From: Nocardia salmonicida NBRC 13393 | GTDB lineage: Bacteria; Actinomycetota; Actinomycetes; Mycobacteriales; Mycobacteriaceae | Assembly (NCBI RefSeq): GCF_001613085.1 | Contig: NZ_BDBR01000058.1 | Location: 1 to 58,508 of the forward strand | Length of the DNA stretch: 58,508 bases | Direction of reading: 5' to 3' | Part shown: one piece after another, positions 11,089 to 19,501 of the stretch | How positions within the stretch are numbered: the stretch's first letter is position 1 | How the letters are laid out: every line of letters begins with the position of its first letter | Notes under the pieces: generated by a model | Told to the model about the DNA's origin: nothing | The model's database searches: none | What the model saw: the letters and a program-made list of their open reading frames with translations, nothing else | Position numbers and translations under genes: made by a program

Positions 11089-11112
11089 GAACGCGAAAGG
11101 AGGAGACGCCCG

Positions 11113-12309
11113 GTGAGCCAACGGGAGTGGATCGAAAAGGACTTCTACAAGGAGCTGGGTGTCTCCTCCGGCGCCTCGCAGGACGAGATCAAGAAGGCCT
11201 ACCGCAAGCTCGCCCGCGACCTGCACCCGGATTCCAACCCGGGTGACACCAAGGCCGAGGAGCGGTTCAAGACCGTGAGCGAAGCCAACGCGGTGCTGTC
11301 GGATCCTGCCAAGCGCAAGGAGTACGACGAGACGCGGCGCATGTTCGCCGGCGGCGGCGGTGGCGGACGAGCCTACGGCGGCGGCGGGTTCAATCCCGGT
11401 GCCGGCGGCGGCTTCTCGCAGGACTTCAACATCGGCGACATCTTCGGTCAGGCCGGTGGCACCGGCGCCGCGGGCGACGGCGGGCTCGGCGATCTGCTGG
11501 GCGGGCTGTTCAACCGGGGTGGCGGCGGCGGCCGGGCGGCGGCTCGTCCGCGTCGCGGCTCCGATGTGGAGACCGAGACGACGCTGGGTTTCCGCGAGGC
11601 CGCCCAGGGCGTCACCGTTCCGCTGCGGATGACCAGTCCCTCGCCGTGCACCACCTGCCACGGCAGCGGCGCCAAGCCGGGCACCAGCCCGCGCGTGTGC
11701 CCGCACTGCAACGGCGCGGGCGTGGTCAGCCGTAATCAGGGCGCGTTCGGTTTCAGCGAGCCCTGCGACGACTGCCGCGGCACCGGGTCGATCATCGACG
11801 ACCCGTGCACCGACTGCTCGGGCACCGGTATCCAGAACCGCACCCGCACCATCACCGTCCGGATTCCTCCGGGCGTCAGCGATGGTCAGAAGATTCGGCT
11901 GGCCGGTCAGGGCGAGGCGGGTCTGCGCGGTGCGCCTTCGGGCGATCTGTATGTCACCGTGCATGTCAGCCAGGACAAGGTCTTCGGCCGCCAGGGCGAC
12001 GACCTCACCCTGGTGCTCCCGGTGAGCTACAGCGAATTGGTACTGGGGACAACAGTTTCGGTACCGACGCTCGACGGCCGGGTCGGCGTGAAGGTGCCCC
12101 CGGGCACCGCCGACGGGCGTATCCTGCGAGTTCGTGGTCGTGGCGTGCCCAAGCGTGGTGCGGCGGGCGGCGCCGGTGACCTGCTGGTCACGGTGAAGGT
12201 CGCGGTACCGCAATCGCTCGACTCCGACGCCACCGATGCGCTCAAGCGGTATCAGGAGGCGGAGAAGGCCAGTGGCTTCGAACCGCGTGCGGGATGGGCG
12301 GGTGCTTGA
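11113..12309 (+). CDS. dnaJ: Co-chaperone DnaJ (DnaJ1 type)
   Basis: 398 residues with the canonical order: J domain at about residues 9-75 with the HPD motif (DLHPDSN), a Gly/Phe-rich region, four CxxCxGxG zinc motifs (CTTCHGSG, CPHCNGAG, CDDCRGTG, CTDCSGTG) and the C-terminal peptide-binding domains. It delivers substrates to DnaK and stimulates its ATPase. The GTG start is preceded by a strong AAAGGAGGAG site. Being encoded in the dnaK operon beside hspR makes it the DnaJ1-type copy; a second DnaJ would be expected elsewhere in the genome. Confidence 0.97.
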   Translation: MSQREWIEKDFYKELGVSSGASQDEIKKAYRKLARDLHPDSNPGDTKAEERFKTVSEANAVLSDPAKRKEYDETRRMFAGGGGGGRAYGGGGFNPGAGGGFSQDFNIGDIFGQAGGTGAAGDGGLGDLLGGLFNRGGGGGRAAARPRRGSDVETETTLGFREAAQGVTVPLRMTSPSPCTTCHGSGAKPGTSPRVCPHCNGAGVVSRNQGAFGFSEPCDDCRGTGSIIDDPCTDCSGTGIQNRTRTITVRIPPGVSDGQKIRLAGQGEAGLRGAPSGDLYVTVHVSQDKVFGRQGDDLTLVLPVSYSELVLGTTVSVPTLDGRVGVKVPPGTADGRILRVRGRGVPKRGAAGGAGDLLVTVKVAVPQSLDSDATDALKRYQEAEKASGFEPRAGWAGA

Positions 12310-12353
12310 TGCCCCCGCACATCGAGCTCAGCGTCCGGAGGAGGTAGCGCAGC

Positions 12354-12785
12354 GTGACCACGGAGGGCGTAGGAAGAGGCGCGGATAGCCCGGATCCGAA
12401 GTCTGTTTCGGGTGCGACCTCGCGTGCCGAGTTCTTCATGATCTCGGTGGCGGCTCAACTGGCGGGGATGCACGCGCAGACGTTGCGTACCTACGACCGG
12501 CTGGGTTTGGTCACCCCGCAACGGACATCGGGTGGCGGACGCCGTTATTCGGCCCGCGATGTCGAGGTGCTGCGCGAAGTGCAGCGCCTGTCGCAGGACG
12601 AGGGCGTCAACCTCGCCGGCATCAAGCGCATCATCGAGCTCACCAATCAGGTGGAGGCGTTGCAGCAGCGCGTCGAGGAGATGAGCGCGGAGATGGAGCG
12701 GTTGCGGGCGGGCTACCGGCCCGATCTGTCGCCGCCGGCGCGCAGTACCGCGCTCGTGGTGTGGCAGCCACGGCATCGTCGCTGA
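12354..12785 (+). CDS. hspR: Heat-shock repressor HspR (MerR family)
   Basis: 143 residues. A MerR-type winged helix begins near FFMISVAAQLAGMHAQTLRT and continues through YDRLGLVTPQRTSGGGRRYS, the HspR signature. A coiled-coil segment (VEALQQRVEEMSAEMERL) mediates dimerisation, and a short hydrophobic tail with VVWQP ends the protein. It represses the dnaK operon and clpB by binding HAIR elements, assisted by DnaK. Two HAIR-like sites occur in this window, upstream of dnaK and of clpB. It is the last gene of the operon and is followed by a large hairpin. Confidence 0.95.
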   Translation: MTTEGVGRGADSPDPKSVSGATSRAEFFMISVAAQLAGMHAQTLRTYDRLGLVTPQRTSGGGRRYSARDVEVLREVQRLSQDEGVNLAGIKRIIELTNQVEALQQRVEEMSAEMERLRAGYRPDLSPPARSTALVVWQPRHRR

Positions 12786-12801
12786 GCCGTCTTCGATCCG
12801 A

Positions 12802-12851
12802 CGAGCCTCCGGTTCGCCCCTCCGCTGCGGTGGAGGCGAGCCGGGGGCTCG
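12802..12851 (+). terminator. Large hairpin terminator after the dnaK operon
   Basis: The arms at 12802-12816 and 12837-12851 pair over 15 bases with two G-T wobbles, and a nested CCTCC/GGAGG stem extends them. It starts 17 bases after the hspR stop. There is no T-tract. Strength and position suggest the operon terminator. Confidence 0.65.
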
Positions 12852-13401
12852 CCGGTCTCCGGTCAACCCCCGGCGACCGGCTGGTGACTCTCCAGCAACC
12901 CACTTATTCATGATCCTGCTGATCGGAAGTAGCGTTGCGGCGCGCTGAGGTGGGGATTTATCACCGTGGACGTCCAAAAGTTTGCTGATGGGATGCTGAA
13001 TTCGGCTCAATCGGAAGGCGATTCGCCGTCCTCGACCAGCCACTCCGGTGTGCCTACCCCGCGTGTCATGGCTCGGCGCGTCGGCTTACGACATGCCGTC
13101 GTCGTAGCGGAAGGGTCGCTCTACCAGGCACGTTGGTCTCCAATTGTGTGGAATGCCGGGTACTTTGAGGAATCGTGAGCAAGTGTTCACCCTCAATTAA
13201 CGGGCCCTGGGTATTTTTTCATGGGAAACTGCTGGGAACCGCCTGGTATTTCATGAATTACATGCGTGATGTTTAAGAGTACGATTCCTAAGCTGGCAAA
13301 CCTCGCCTAGACTTCTCGCATCGGCTGCTGACGAGTGTCCTCCCAGCCCGTCACTCGCCGGCGCGGCTAGCGTTCGATGGCGAAACGAGGTTGTGACACA
13401 T
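12852..13401. other. Long intergenic region before a flavohemoglobin gene
   Basis: About 550 bases without a convincing gene. The segment around 13140-13310 is visibly richer in A and T than its surroundings. It holds two copies of GGTATT followed by TCATG (13210-13223 and 13245-13255), a possible TAGACT -10 box at 13308-13313, and a GAGG ribosome site before the ATG at 13402. A 70-codon frame from GTG 12966 to 13178 exists but has no family resemblance and a weak start. The region probably holds the control region of the flavohemoglobin gene. Confidence 0.5.
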
Positions 13402-14571
13402 ATGGATTCGCGGACTGTCGCTTTGATCCGTACTACGTTCAAGGCGGTTGCTGCGGAAGAAGGTGGACCCGAGAAGCTGTCGAGGTCGTTCTACTCGATC
13501 CTCTTCACGGACTACCCCGGTGTCCGAGACTACTTCCCGGCTGCCATGGATTCCCAGCGCGACCGTCTGGTCACGGCGATCTCCTACGCCCTCGACCGCC
13601 TGGAGGAGCCCGACAAGCTGCTGCCGTTCCTGGCCCAGCTCGGGCGCGACCACCGTAAGTACGGCGTGCAACCGGCTCACTATGTGGCCGTGGCCAACTC
13701 GCTGAAGTCGGCCATGCGGCTGTTCGCCGGTGCGGAGATGTGGACCGATGAGGTCGCCACCGCGTGGGACGAGGGCCTGGCCACCATCAGCGGCGCCATG
13801 ATCAGCGCGGCCGACAAGGAGTCCACCCCGGCTACCTGGACGGGCACCGTCGTCGAACATCGCGAGGTGCTGCGCAATCTCTCGATCGTTCGGGTCCAGC
13901 TCGACGTGCCGATGCAGTACGCCGCCGGTCAGTATCTCAGCGTGCAGATCCCCTCGCGGCCGCGGATGTGGCGCTATCTCTCGCCCGCGAACCCGGCCAA
14001 CCCCAACGGCGAGATCGAGTTCCACATTCGCGGGGTGCTCGGCGGCTGGGTCAGCCCGGCCATGGTCGCGCACACCGCCGTCGGCGATCAGTGGGCGCTC
14101 GGCTCCCCCCTCGGCGGCCTCGGCGTGCCACGCAACACCAAACGCAAGATGCTCATGGTCGGCTGCGGCACCGGCATCGCCCCCCTGCGCGCGCAGATCA
14201 TGTCGATGGCTCAGCGCCGAGTGAACCCGAAGGTCCACCTGTTCGTCGGCGGCCACCACCCCTGCGACCTCTATGACCTCCAGGTCCTGAGCCAACTCGC
14301 CATCGCCAACAAATGGCTCACCGTCACTCCCGTCACCGAAAGTGACGAAAACCCGTGGTGGTACTTCGATTCCGGCGAACCCCACCCCGAACTCCCCGGC
14401 CTCGAGCCCCGTATGACCGGCCAAATCGGCAAGGTGGTGGCCAGCTACGGACCCTGGGCAGACCGCGACGTCCAGATCGTCGGCTCCCCATCAATGGTCC
14501 AAACCACCAAGTTCCGCCTCATGGCAGCAGGCACCCAAGCCCAATCGATCCGCCACGACCCCTTGTTCTGA
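13402..14571 (+). CDS. Flavohemoglobin-like globin-reductase (type II-like)
   Basis: 389 residues: an N-terminal globin (1-135) and a C-terminal FAD/NAD reductase. Globin residues fit flavohemoglobins: Tyr31 (B10), Phe45 (CD1), Gln52 (E7) and proximal His84 in DHRKYGV. The FAD segment reads RMWRYLSPAN instead of the usual RxYS, and the NAD site is GCGTGIAPLRAQI. Classical flavohemoglobins convert nitric oxide to nitrate; mycobacterial type II forms differ at haem and FAD contacts and have been proposed to use D-lactate, so the substrate is open. The ATG at 13402 was chosen over GTG 13393 because of the GAGG spacing and alignment with its paralogue. It converges on two paralogues. Confidence 0.82.
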   Translation: MDSRTVALIRTTFKAVAAEEGGPEKLSRSFYSILFTDYPGVRDYFPAAMDSQRDRLVTAISYALDRLEEPDKLLPFLAQLGRDHRKYGVQPAHYVAVANSLKSAMRLFAGAEMWTDEVATAWDEGLATISGAMISAADKESTPATWTGTVVEHREVLRNLSIVRVQLDVPMQYAAGQYLSVQIPSRPRMWRYLSPANPANPNGEIEFHIRGVLGGWVSPAMVAHTAVGDQWALGSPLGGLGVPRNTKRKMLMVGCGTGIAPLRAQIMSMAQRRVNPKVHLFVGGHHPCDLYDLQVLSQLAIANKWLTVTPVTESDENPWWYFDSGEPHPELPGLEPRMTGQIGKVVASYGPWADRDVQIVGSPSMVQTTKFRLMAAGTQAQSIRHDPLF

Positions 14572-14578
14572 GATCCGA

Positions 14579-14600
14579 GGGCCGGTCGCGAAACCGGCCC
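14579..14600. terminator. Hairpin between convergent flavohemoglobin-cluster genes
   Basis: GGGCCGGT and ACCGGCCC form an 8-bp stem with a six-base loop, sitting in the 36-base gap between two converging genes. It can serve both directions. There is no T-tract. Confidence 0.55.
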
Positions 14601-14607
14601 CGCGATG

Positions 14608-15366
14608 TCAGGCGCCTTCGGAGATGATGTTCGCCGGGGGAGTGCCTGTTTCGATCAGGCGGTCGACGGTGGTGCGCACCATCGCGGGTGAGCCACAGAC
14701 CAGGACTTGGTTCTTGGTGAAGGGTCCGTGGGCGGCGGCGACGTCGGCGAGGGTGCCGTGGAGCATTTCTTGCGGCCCGAAGCCCACGTCGGAGCGGGTC
14801 TGCTCGTGCCATTCATCGTGCACCGCGGGATCGTCCGGGGTTTCGACAACCGGAATGACCGATAGCCAAGGCAATTCGCCCGACAGCAGGAACAGCATGT
14901 CGTTGGCGTAGAGGTCGCGAGGCGAGCGGCCACCGAAGAACAGGTAGGTGCGCGGCGGAGTGTCACGGCGAGCCAGGTCCAGGATCTGGGAGCGCATCGG
15001 CGCCAGCCCGGTACCGCCGGCGATCATCACCACCTCGACAGCATCGGGATCGACGGCGAAAACCCCATGGGGAGCATTGATTCGCCACTGATCACCGGGT
15101 TTGGTGTCGGCGACGATAGAACTCGAACACCACCCACCGGGCACGGTCCGCACATGGAACTCGAGCTTGCCGTCCAGCGAGGGCGGCAGCGCGGGCGAGA
15201 ACCTCCGTCGCACCCCGGGATGCTGCGGCACCTCGACCTCTACCGAACCGCCCGGCTCGAACGGCACGAAATCGCCGATCAGCCGGATCACGGCGAGGTC
15301 GTGGCGCAGCCGGTGGTGGCCGACGACGGTAGCCGTCCATGCGGGGTCAGGAAAAGCGTTGCTCAT
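14608..15366 (-). CDS. Globin-less FAD/NAD oxidoreductase, flavohemoglobin paralogue
   Basis: 252 residues that align with the reductase half of both neighbouring flavohemoglobins. The FAD domain includes VRRRFSPALPP and FHVRTVPGGWCSSSIV, and the NAD site is GGTGLAPMRSQI followed by LFFGGRSPRDLY. No globin precedes it: the frame opens with MSNAFPDPAWTATVVGHHR, which matches the start of the reductase domain. It lies 29 bases downstream of the minus-strand flavohemoglobin, so the two are probably co-transcribed. It may reduce the haem of a partner globin or be a free-standing flavin reductase; both are inference. Confidence 0.8.
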   Translation of the reverse strand: MSNAFPDPAWTATVVGHHRLRHDLAVIRLIGDFVPFEPGGSVEVEVPQHPGVRRRFSPALPPSLDGKLEFHVRTVPGGWCSSSIVADTKPGDQWRINAPHGVFAVDPDAVEVVMIAGGTGLAPMRSQILDLARRDTPPRTYLFFGGRSPRDLYANDMLFLLSGELPWLSVIPVVETPDDPAVHDEWHEQTRSDVGFGPQEMLHGTLADVAAAHGPFTKNQVLVCGSPAMVRTTVDRLIETGTPPANIISEGA

Positions 15367-15395
15367 CAGCCTCTTTCGCGATGTCGCGGACGGGT

Positions 15396-16553
15396 TCAGA
15401 CAGGATCGGCGGCGATGATCTCACTCGGTGTACCGGCCCGCTGGAGCGCGTAGCGAGTGTTGGCGATCATCGTCGGCGATCCCGCGATCTGGATCTGGCG
15501 GTCCGACCACGCGCCGAAGCTGGTCACCACCGCTCCCAGATTACCGACCAGCCGACGCGGCATGCCCATCGGCGTCTGGCCCGAATCCTGGGGATACCAC
15601 CAGGGATTGGTGTGTTCCTCGCACACCGGCACCACGGTCAACCACGGATTGGACTGCGAGAGCTGCCACATGTTGTCCACGTCGTAGAGGTCGCCGGGAT
15701 AGCGCCCGCCGATGAAGAAGTGCACGCGCGGATTGATCCCCCGCTGGCTCATCTCGATCAGCTGCGCTCGCAACGGAGCGATCCCCGTGCCGGAGCCGAT
15801 CATCAGCACATCGCGCCCCGACTCCCGGTCCACGTGCAGCCCGCCGAGCGGCCCGGCGATCTTCCAGCGGTCCCCGACCTTGGTGTCGTTGACGATCGCC
15901 GGACTCACCCAGCCGCCACTGATCCGCCGCACATGGAATTCGATCTCGCCATACGGGTTGGCGGGGATGGCGGGGGAGAAGTATCGCCACATATTCGGCC
16001 GCTGCGGCACCGCGACCGGCACGAACTGTCCGGCCTTGAACGGAATGGGCCCGTCGGCCTGTAACCGCACGATCGCCAGATCGTCGAGCACCCGCCGATG
16101 CCCCACCACGGTCGCGTCCCAGTACGGCTGCGAGGTGTCCTCGTTGGCGCCGATCGCCATCGACGCCGAGATCAGCAGCGTGATGTCACGCCAGCCCTCG
16201 TCGAGCTCTCTGGTCCAGCGGTTGCCGTGGAAGGTGCGCAGCGCGGCGAGCAGCGCGCGTCCGGCCAGGTCGTAGTGGTCGGCCTCGACCCCGTATTTGC
16301 GATGGTCGCGGGCAAGTTGCTCGAGGAAGCGTTGGGCGCGTTCGAAGTCCTCGAGATGGTCGAGGACGAACTGCACCGCCGTCGTGATCCGCTTGGCCTG
16401 CATGTCCATGGCAGGCGGAAACAGCTCACGCAACCTCGGGTCCTGCGCGAACAGGTGGCCGTAGAAAGCGCTGATCAGCCGCTCGGACCCACCGGGTGTC
16501 TCGGCCACCCCGCGGAAATCGGCGCGGACCAGCGCAAGCGAACGCGCATCCAC
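15396..16553 (-). CDS. Flavohemoglobin-like protein, probable Rv0385 counterpart
   Basis: 385 residues with the globin plus reductase layout. Globin residues Tyr31, Phe45, Gln52 and His84 fall at the same positions as in the plus-strand paralogue. FAD segment NMWRYFSPAI, NAD site GSGTGIAPLRAQL. The start is set at GTG 16553 because the protein then aligns residue for residue with its paralogue and GGAG lies nine bases upstream; the 42 extra codons of the longer frame have no family resemblance. Mycobacterial Rv0385 is a flavohemoglobin encoded divergently next to clpB, and this copy has the matching strand. Physiological substrate (nitric oxide or other) is not settled by sequence. Confidence 0.82.
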   Translation of the reverse strand: MDARSLALVRADFRGVAETPGGSERLISAFYGHLFAQDPRLRELFPPAMDMQAKRITTAVQFVLDHLEDFERAQRFLEQLARDHRKYGVEADHYDLAGRALLAALRTFHGNRWTRELDEGWRDITLLISASMAIGANEDTSQPYWDATVVGHRRVLDDLAIVRLQADGPIPFKAGQFVPVAVPQRPNMWRYFSPAIPANPYGEIEFHVRRISGGWVSPAIVNDTKVGDRWKIAGPLGGLHVDRESGRDVLMIGSGTGIAPLRAQLIEMSQRGINPRVHFFIGGRYPGDLYDVDNMWQLSQSNPWLTVVPVCEEHTNPWWYPQDSGQTPMGMPRRLVGNLGAVVTSFGAWSDRQIQIAGSPTMIANTRYALQRAGTPSEIIAADPV

Positions 16554-16780
16554 GTCGTCAAGCTCCGTTTCTCTGCAATTGCCACAATGTGGCTCACCCG
16601 TCGGTGACGCCCTCCCCAGTATCCCCCGAAACCGTCGTCTCGGTGCAGGGATGCTCGTCACGCCCGTTCCCAGCCGCACGGATCGTAAACCCCACGTCTC
16701 CGATCAGCACGATCTCCCCATCATCGATACGCGTCGGTGATCTTGCGGGTGGTGCGCGCGGGGTGCGTGAGAATCGGGGG

Positions 16781-17359
16781 ATGGCGAGCGACAGCTTCAT
16801 GGAGATTCACGATCCCGAACTTCTGTCCAGGGGTGAACGGGTTCTCGGGGCCGAGTTCACGGCGATGCACGAGCGGGTTCTGCAGGTCACCGCGTTGACG
16901 TCCCGGCTCAATGCAGTGCCCTTCGACGACGAGCCGGGGAAGGCGGCGCTGCTCGAGGAGATCCTCGGCCGTCCGCTGCCCGCGGGTCTCACGATCTATC
17001 CGCCCTTCTATACCGATCACGGCCTGAACCTGGACCTGGCCGAGCGCGTGTTCATCAATCAGGGCTGCACATTTCTCGACTACGCCGGAATCCGGTTGGG
17101 TCGGGGCGTGATGGTCGGCCCGAAGGCCACCTTCATCACCATGGGCCATCCCGTCGATCCGGAGGAACGGCGGCGATTCCTCACCGGCGCGCCGATCGAC
17201 GTGGCGGACAACGTGTGGATCGGCGCGGGCGCGATGATCCTGCCCGGCGTCAGCATCGGCCGCGACGCGGTGATCGCCGCGGGCGCGGTCGTCGCCGATG
17301 ACGTTCCGGCGAGCAGCTTGGTAACCGGGTCCAAGGCGACTGTGCATCGAAGCTGGTAG
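16781..17359 (+). CDS. Sugar O-acetyltransferase, LacA/Maa family
   Basis: 192 residues. An N-terminal maltose-acetyltransferase cap (LSRGERVLGAEFTAMHERV) is followed by left-handed beta-helix hexapeptide repeats, the catalytic-His region TFITMGHPVDPEERR, and NVWIGAGAMILPGVSIGRDAVIAAGAVV. It transfers acetyl from acetyl-CoA to a sugar hydroxyl in the cytosol; the natural acceptor is unknown. ATG 16781 follows a GGGGG tract and ATG 16799 is an alternative. It is divergent from the flavohemoglobin gene and converges on a MarR gene, so it is probably a single-gene unit. Confidence 0.88.
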   Translation: MASDSFMEIHDPELLSRGERVLGAEFTAMHERVLQVTALTSRLNAVPFDDEPGKAALLEEILGRPLPAGLTIYPPFYTDHGLNLDLAERVFINQGCTFLDYAGIRLGRGVMVGPKATFITMGHPVDPEERRRFLTGAPIDVADNVWIGAGAMILPGVSIGRDAVIAAGAVVADDVPASSLVTGSKATVHRSW

Positions 17360-17364
17360 CGCGT

Positions 17365-17796
17365 CTACGCGTAAGGGTCGGTGACTTCGCGGAGAGCGGT
17401 GAGCGTCTTCCGGAGGTCCGCAGCGGCTCGTTTGCCCAGATGGGAGATCCATTCGCTCTGAACCTCATCGGCGGTGCGGTTGGCGAGGTCGGCGGCGGAC
17501 CGGCCGGTGGGGGTGAGGCGAAAAAGGCGGGCGCGGCCGTCGGTGGGATCGGGGACCCGCTCGAGGTAGCCGGCGCGGACCAGCTGGTCGGCGAGGGTGC
17601 TCGCGGTCTGTTTGGTGACTTGGGCCTGAGCGGCGAGGTCGGTGAGGCGGGAACCGTCGGTACCGATCCGCGCGACCAGGCGGGCCTTGGCCGGGGTGAG
17701 TTCGGCGTGACCGCCCGCGGTGAGCGCCGCGAAGACCCGGCGCTCCATCTCGCGGTACGGGACGAACAGGAGTACGCCCAGGTTCAGCTCGTCCAC
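17365..17796 (-). CDS. MarR-family transcriptional regulator
   Basis: 143 residues with the MarR winged helix: LTDLAAQAQVTKQTASTLADQLVRAGYLERVPDPTDGRARLFRLT, including the wing DGRAR. The GTG start has a strong AAGGAGG site, and immediately upstream lies a perfect 39-base compound palindrome shared with the divergent enzyme gene. This is a clear autoregulated repressor layout. The ligand is unknown. Confidence 0.88.
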   Translation of the reverse strand: MDELNLGVLLFVPYREMERRVFAALTAGGHAELTPAKARLVARIGTDGSRLTDLAAQAQVTKQTASTLADQLVRAGYLERVPDPTDGRARLFRLTPTGRSAADLANRTADEVQSEWISHLGKRAAADLRKTLTALREVTDPYA

Positions 17797-17813
17797 GCTT
17801 TCCTCCTTGTTTC

Positions 17814-17852
17814 AGTCAGTGTATCTGACTATATTGGTCAGATACACTGACT
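17814..17852. promoter_or_regulatory. Compound palindromic operator between divergent genes
   Basis: AGTCAGTGTATCTGAC (17814-17829) is repeated as its exact reverse complement at 17837-17852 around the spacer TATATTG. Each half is itself a smaller inverted repeat, AGTCAG-N5-CTGACT on one side and GTCAG-N5-CTGAC on the other, so two dimer sites can sit side by side. It abuts the ribosome site of the MarR gene and lies 18 bases before the enzyme start, ideal for repression of both. Confidence 0.85.
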
Positions 17853-17870
17853 ATTATTCGGAGGTCGACG

Positions 17871-18500
17871 ATGGATCGCGAGCAGCAGTGGCAGGTCATC
17901 GAACAGCAGCGCCGCGCCGTCGCCGACCTACTCGACGACCTCACCCCGCCCGAATGGGATTCGCCGTCACTGTGCGCGGGCTGGCGGGTGCGCGATGTGG
18001 CCGCGCATCTGGCGATGGCGCCGCAGCCGCCCGGCCCGGCCGCGATGATCCGGATGGGAATCCGCGCGGGCGGCCGCTTCCATCGAATGAATCACGATGC
18101 CGCGGTCCGCTATTCGGATCGCCCCGATCTGGCCGGCGAGATCCGCGCGCACGCGGCATCGCGCCGATTGCCCGCCGTGACCAACTACCGCAACATCTTC
18201 TTCGACGTGATCGTCCACGCCCAGGACATCGCCCGCCCACTCGGCCGCACCATCGAGGTGACCCCACGCGCGGCCGCCGTTGCCGCGCAACGGGTGTGGA
18301 CGATGGGCTGGCCCTTCTGGGCGAAACGTCACCTGCGCGGCCTGCACCTCGCCGCCGACGACATCGAATGGTCAACGGGCGCGGGCACTCCGGTACACGG
18401 CCCCATCCTCGACCTCCTGCTGGCGATGACCGGCAGATCCGTCGCCGTGGTGAACCTGCACGGCCCGGGCGTGCAAGCCTTGTCTCACAGCTTGCGCTGA
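17871..18500 (+). CDS. Mycothiol-dependent maleylpyruvate isomerase-family protein
   Basis: 209 residues of the TIGR03083 type (DinB-like four-helix bundle). The opening LLDDLTPPEWDSPSLCAGWRVRDVAAHLA is diagnostic, and the second metal-binding segment VIVHAQDIARPLG supplies His and Asp. Members bind a divalent metal and several use mycothiol to isomerise or conjugate substrates; many have no known substrate. The gene is preceded by GGAGG and sits divergent from a MarR repressor across a compound palindrome, so it is probably induced by the compound it handles, perhaps a toxic electrophile. That last point is inference. Confidence 0.82.
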   Translation: MDREQQWQVIEQQRRAVADLLDDLTPPEWDSPSLCAGWRVRDVAAHLAMAPQPPGPAAMIRMGIRAGGRFHRMNHDAAVRYSDRPDLAGEIRAHAASRRLPAVTNYRNIFFDVIVHAQDIARPLGRTIEVTPRAAAVAAQRVWTMGWPFWAKRHLRGLHLAADDIEWSTGAGTPVHGPILDLLLAMTGRSVAVVNLHGPGVQALSHSLR

Positions 18501-18507
18501 GTCCGGG

Positions 18508-18873
18508 TCAGCCGGTGACCTTCTGCATGGCCGCCTGTCGCGCCTCTTCGTCGACCTCCCCTATGTCGAACCCCTTGCCCACGATGTGCTGGACCAACGC
18601 GGCCTCCGGCGGCAGCCCGTACTTGCGCAGGTAGTAGGGGACAGCGCCCGGCCAGACGAACGCGCCGTCGGTGTGGAAGTTCAACGGCACGTCGCGCTGG
18701 GTGGGGTCGAACTCGTCGGCGTCGTGGCTGCGGGCGCTCAGAATCACCGGCGCGTGCTCGAGATAGGACAGCACCCGATCTTGGATGTCGGAGTCCACCG
18801 CCGACCGGTTCACCACCGGTTTGCCCTCGGGATCACGCCCGTCGAAGGGCGCCGAAAGTCGAAGTTCGCTCAT
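18508..18873 (-). CDS. Conserved-looking hypothetical protein
   Basis: 121 residues, soluble, with no signal peptide or membrane helix. An N-terminal part with DRVLSYLEHAPVILSARSHD is followed by an aromatic segment PLNFHTDGAFVWPGAVPYYLRKYG and a helical end. The regular mix of aromatic and charged residues argues for a real folded protein. I do not recognise a named family or catalytic motif. It converges on the mycothiol-enzyme-family gene with eight bases between stops and is divergent from the DUF3558 lipoprotein gene. Confidence 0.6.
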   Translation of the reverse strand: MSELRLSAPFDGRDPEGKPVVNRSAVDSDIQDRVLSYLEHAPVILSARSHDADEFDPTQRDVPLNFHTDGAFVWPGAVPYYLRKYGLPPEAALVQHIVGKGFDIGEVDEEARQAAMQKVTG

Positions 18874-18961
18874 GCTCAGACAACCTACGCGGCCCCGACT
18901 CTGGTCGGTTGACCGTGCTAATGTCCCTGGTCAAGGCAGTGCTCGGCCAGAAGGGGTGGGG

Positions 18962-19486
18962 ATGAAACGCGCAGGTACGGCGTTGGTGATCGCCGGGTTG
19001 GCGGTTGTCGGGTTGGTGGGGTGTGACTCGGGGGAGTCGACGTCGAAGGGGGCGACGACCACGGCCAAGCCGGTGTTGTGGAATCCGTGCACGGAGATTT
19101 CCGATGCTGCGTTGACGGCGGCGGGGGTGGATCCGGCTACGGAGGAGAAGGGTGTCGCGGGGGTTCCGCAGTCGGGGTGGGAGATCTGTGGATGGGAAGG
19201 GCGCACCTTCGCCATCACCGTCTATTCGACCGCTAAGACCGCAGATGAGTTCGAAACGAAGCCAGGCAACGTCGACTTTCGTGACGTCACGATCGCGGGG
19301 CGGCCCGGACGGGAGTTCCGGGTTGAGGGCGCATCGAAGCAGCTCGATTGCGACGTGGTGTTCCCTGCGGGTCAGGGCGTGGTCCAACTACAGGTTCTGA
19401 ACCGCGCGAGCCTCGACGGGTTGACTGACCCTTGCGTATCTCTGGCGCGGGTTGGGGAGACGCTCGCGCCGACATTTCCGAAGTGA
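18962..19486 (+). CDS. DUF3558-type lipoprotein
   Basis: 174 residues. A lipoprotein signal peptide ends at the lipobox LVGC with Cys21, followed by a Ser/Thr linker. The mature domain has the DUF3558 pattern: WNPCTEISDAALTAAGVDP near the start, a central GWEICGW, and two more Cys (LDCDVVF, TDPCVSL) that suggest disulfides. Such proteins sit on the outer face of the membrane in mycobacteria and nocardiae; function unknown. ATG 18962 has a GGGGTGGGG-type site. It leads a four-gene cassette ending in espG. Confidence 0.82.
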   Translation: MKRAGTALVIAGLAVVGLVGCDSGESTSKGATTTAKPVLWNPCTEISDAALTAAGVDPATEEKGVAGVPQSGWEICGWEGRTFAITVYSTAKTADEFETKPGNVDFRDVTIAGRPGREFRVEGASKQLDCDVVFPAGQGVVQLQVLNRASLDGLTDPCVSLARVGETLAPTFPK

Positions 19487-19501
19487 CCGGGGAGGCACAA
19501 A

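Noticed and set aside
12966..13178. 70-codon frame in the long intergenic region
   Set aside because: Weak start context and no family resemblance.
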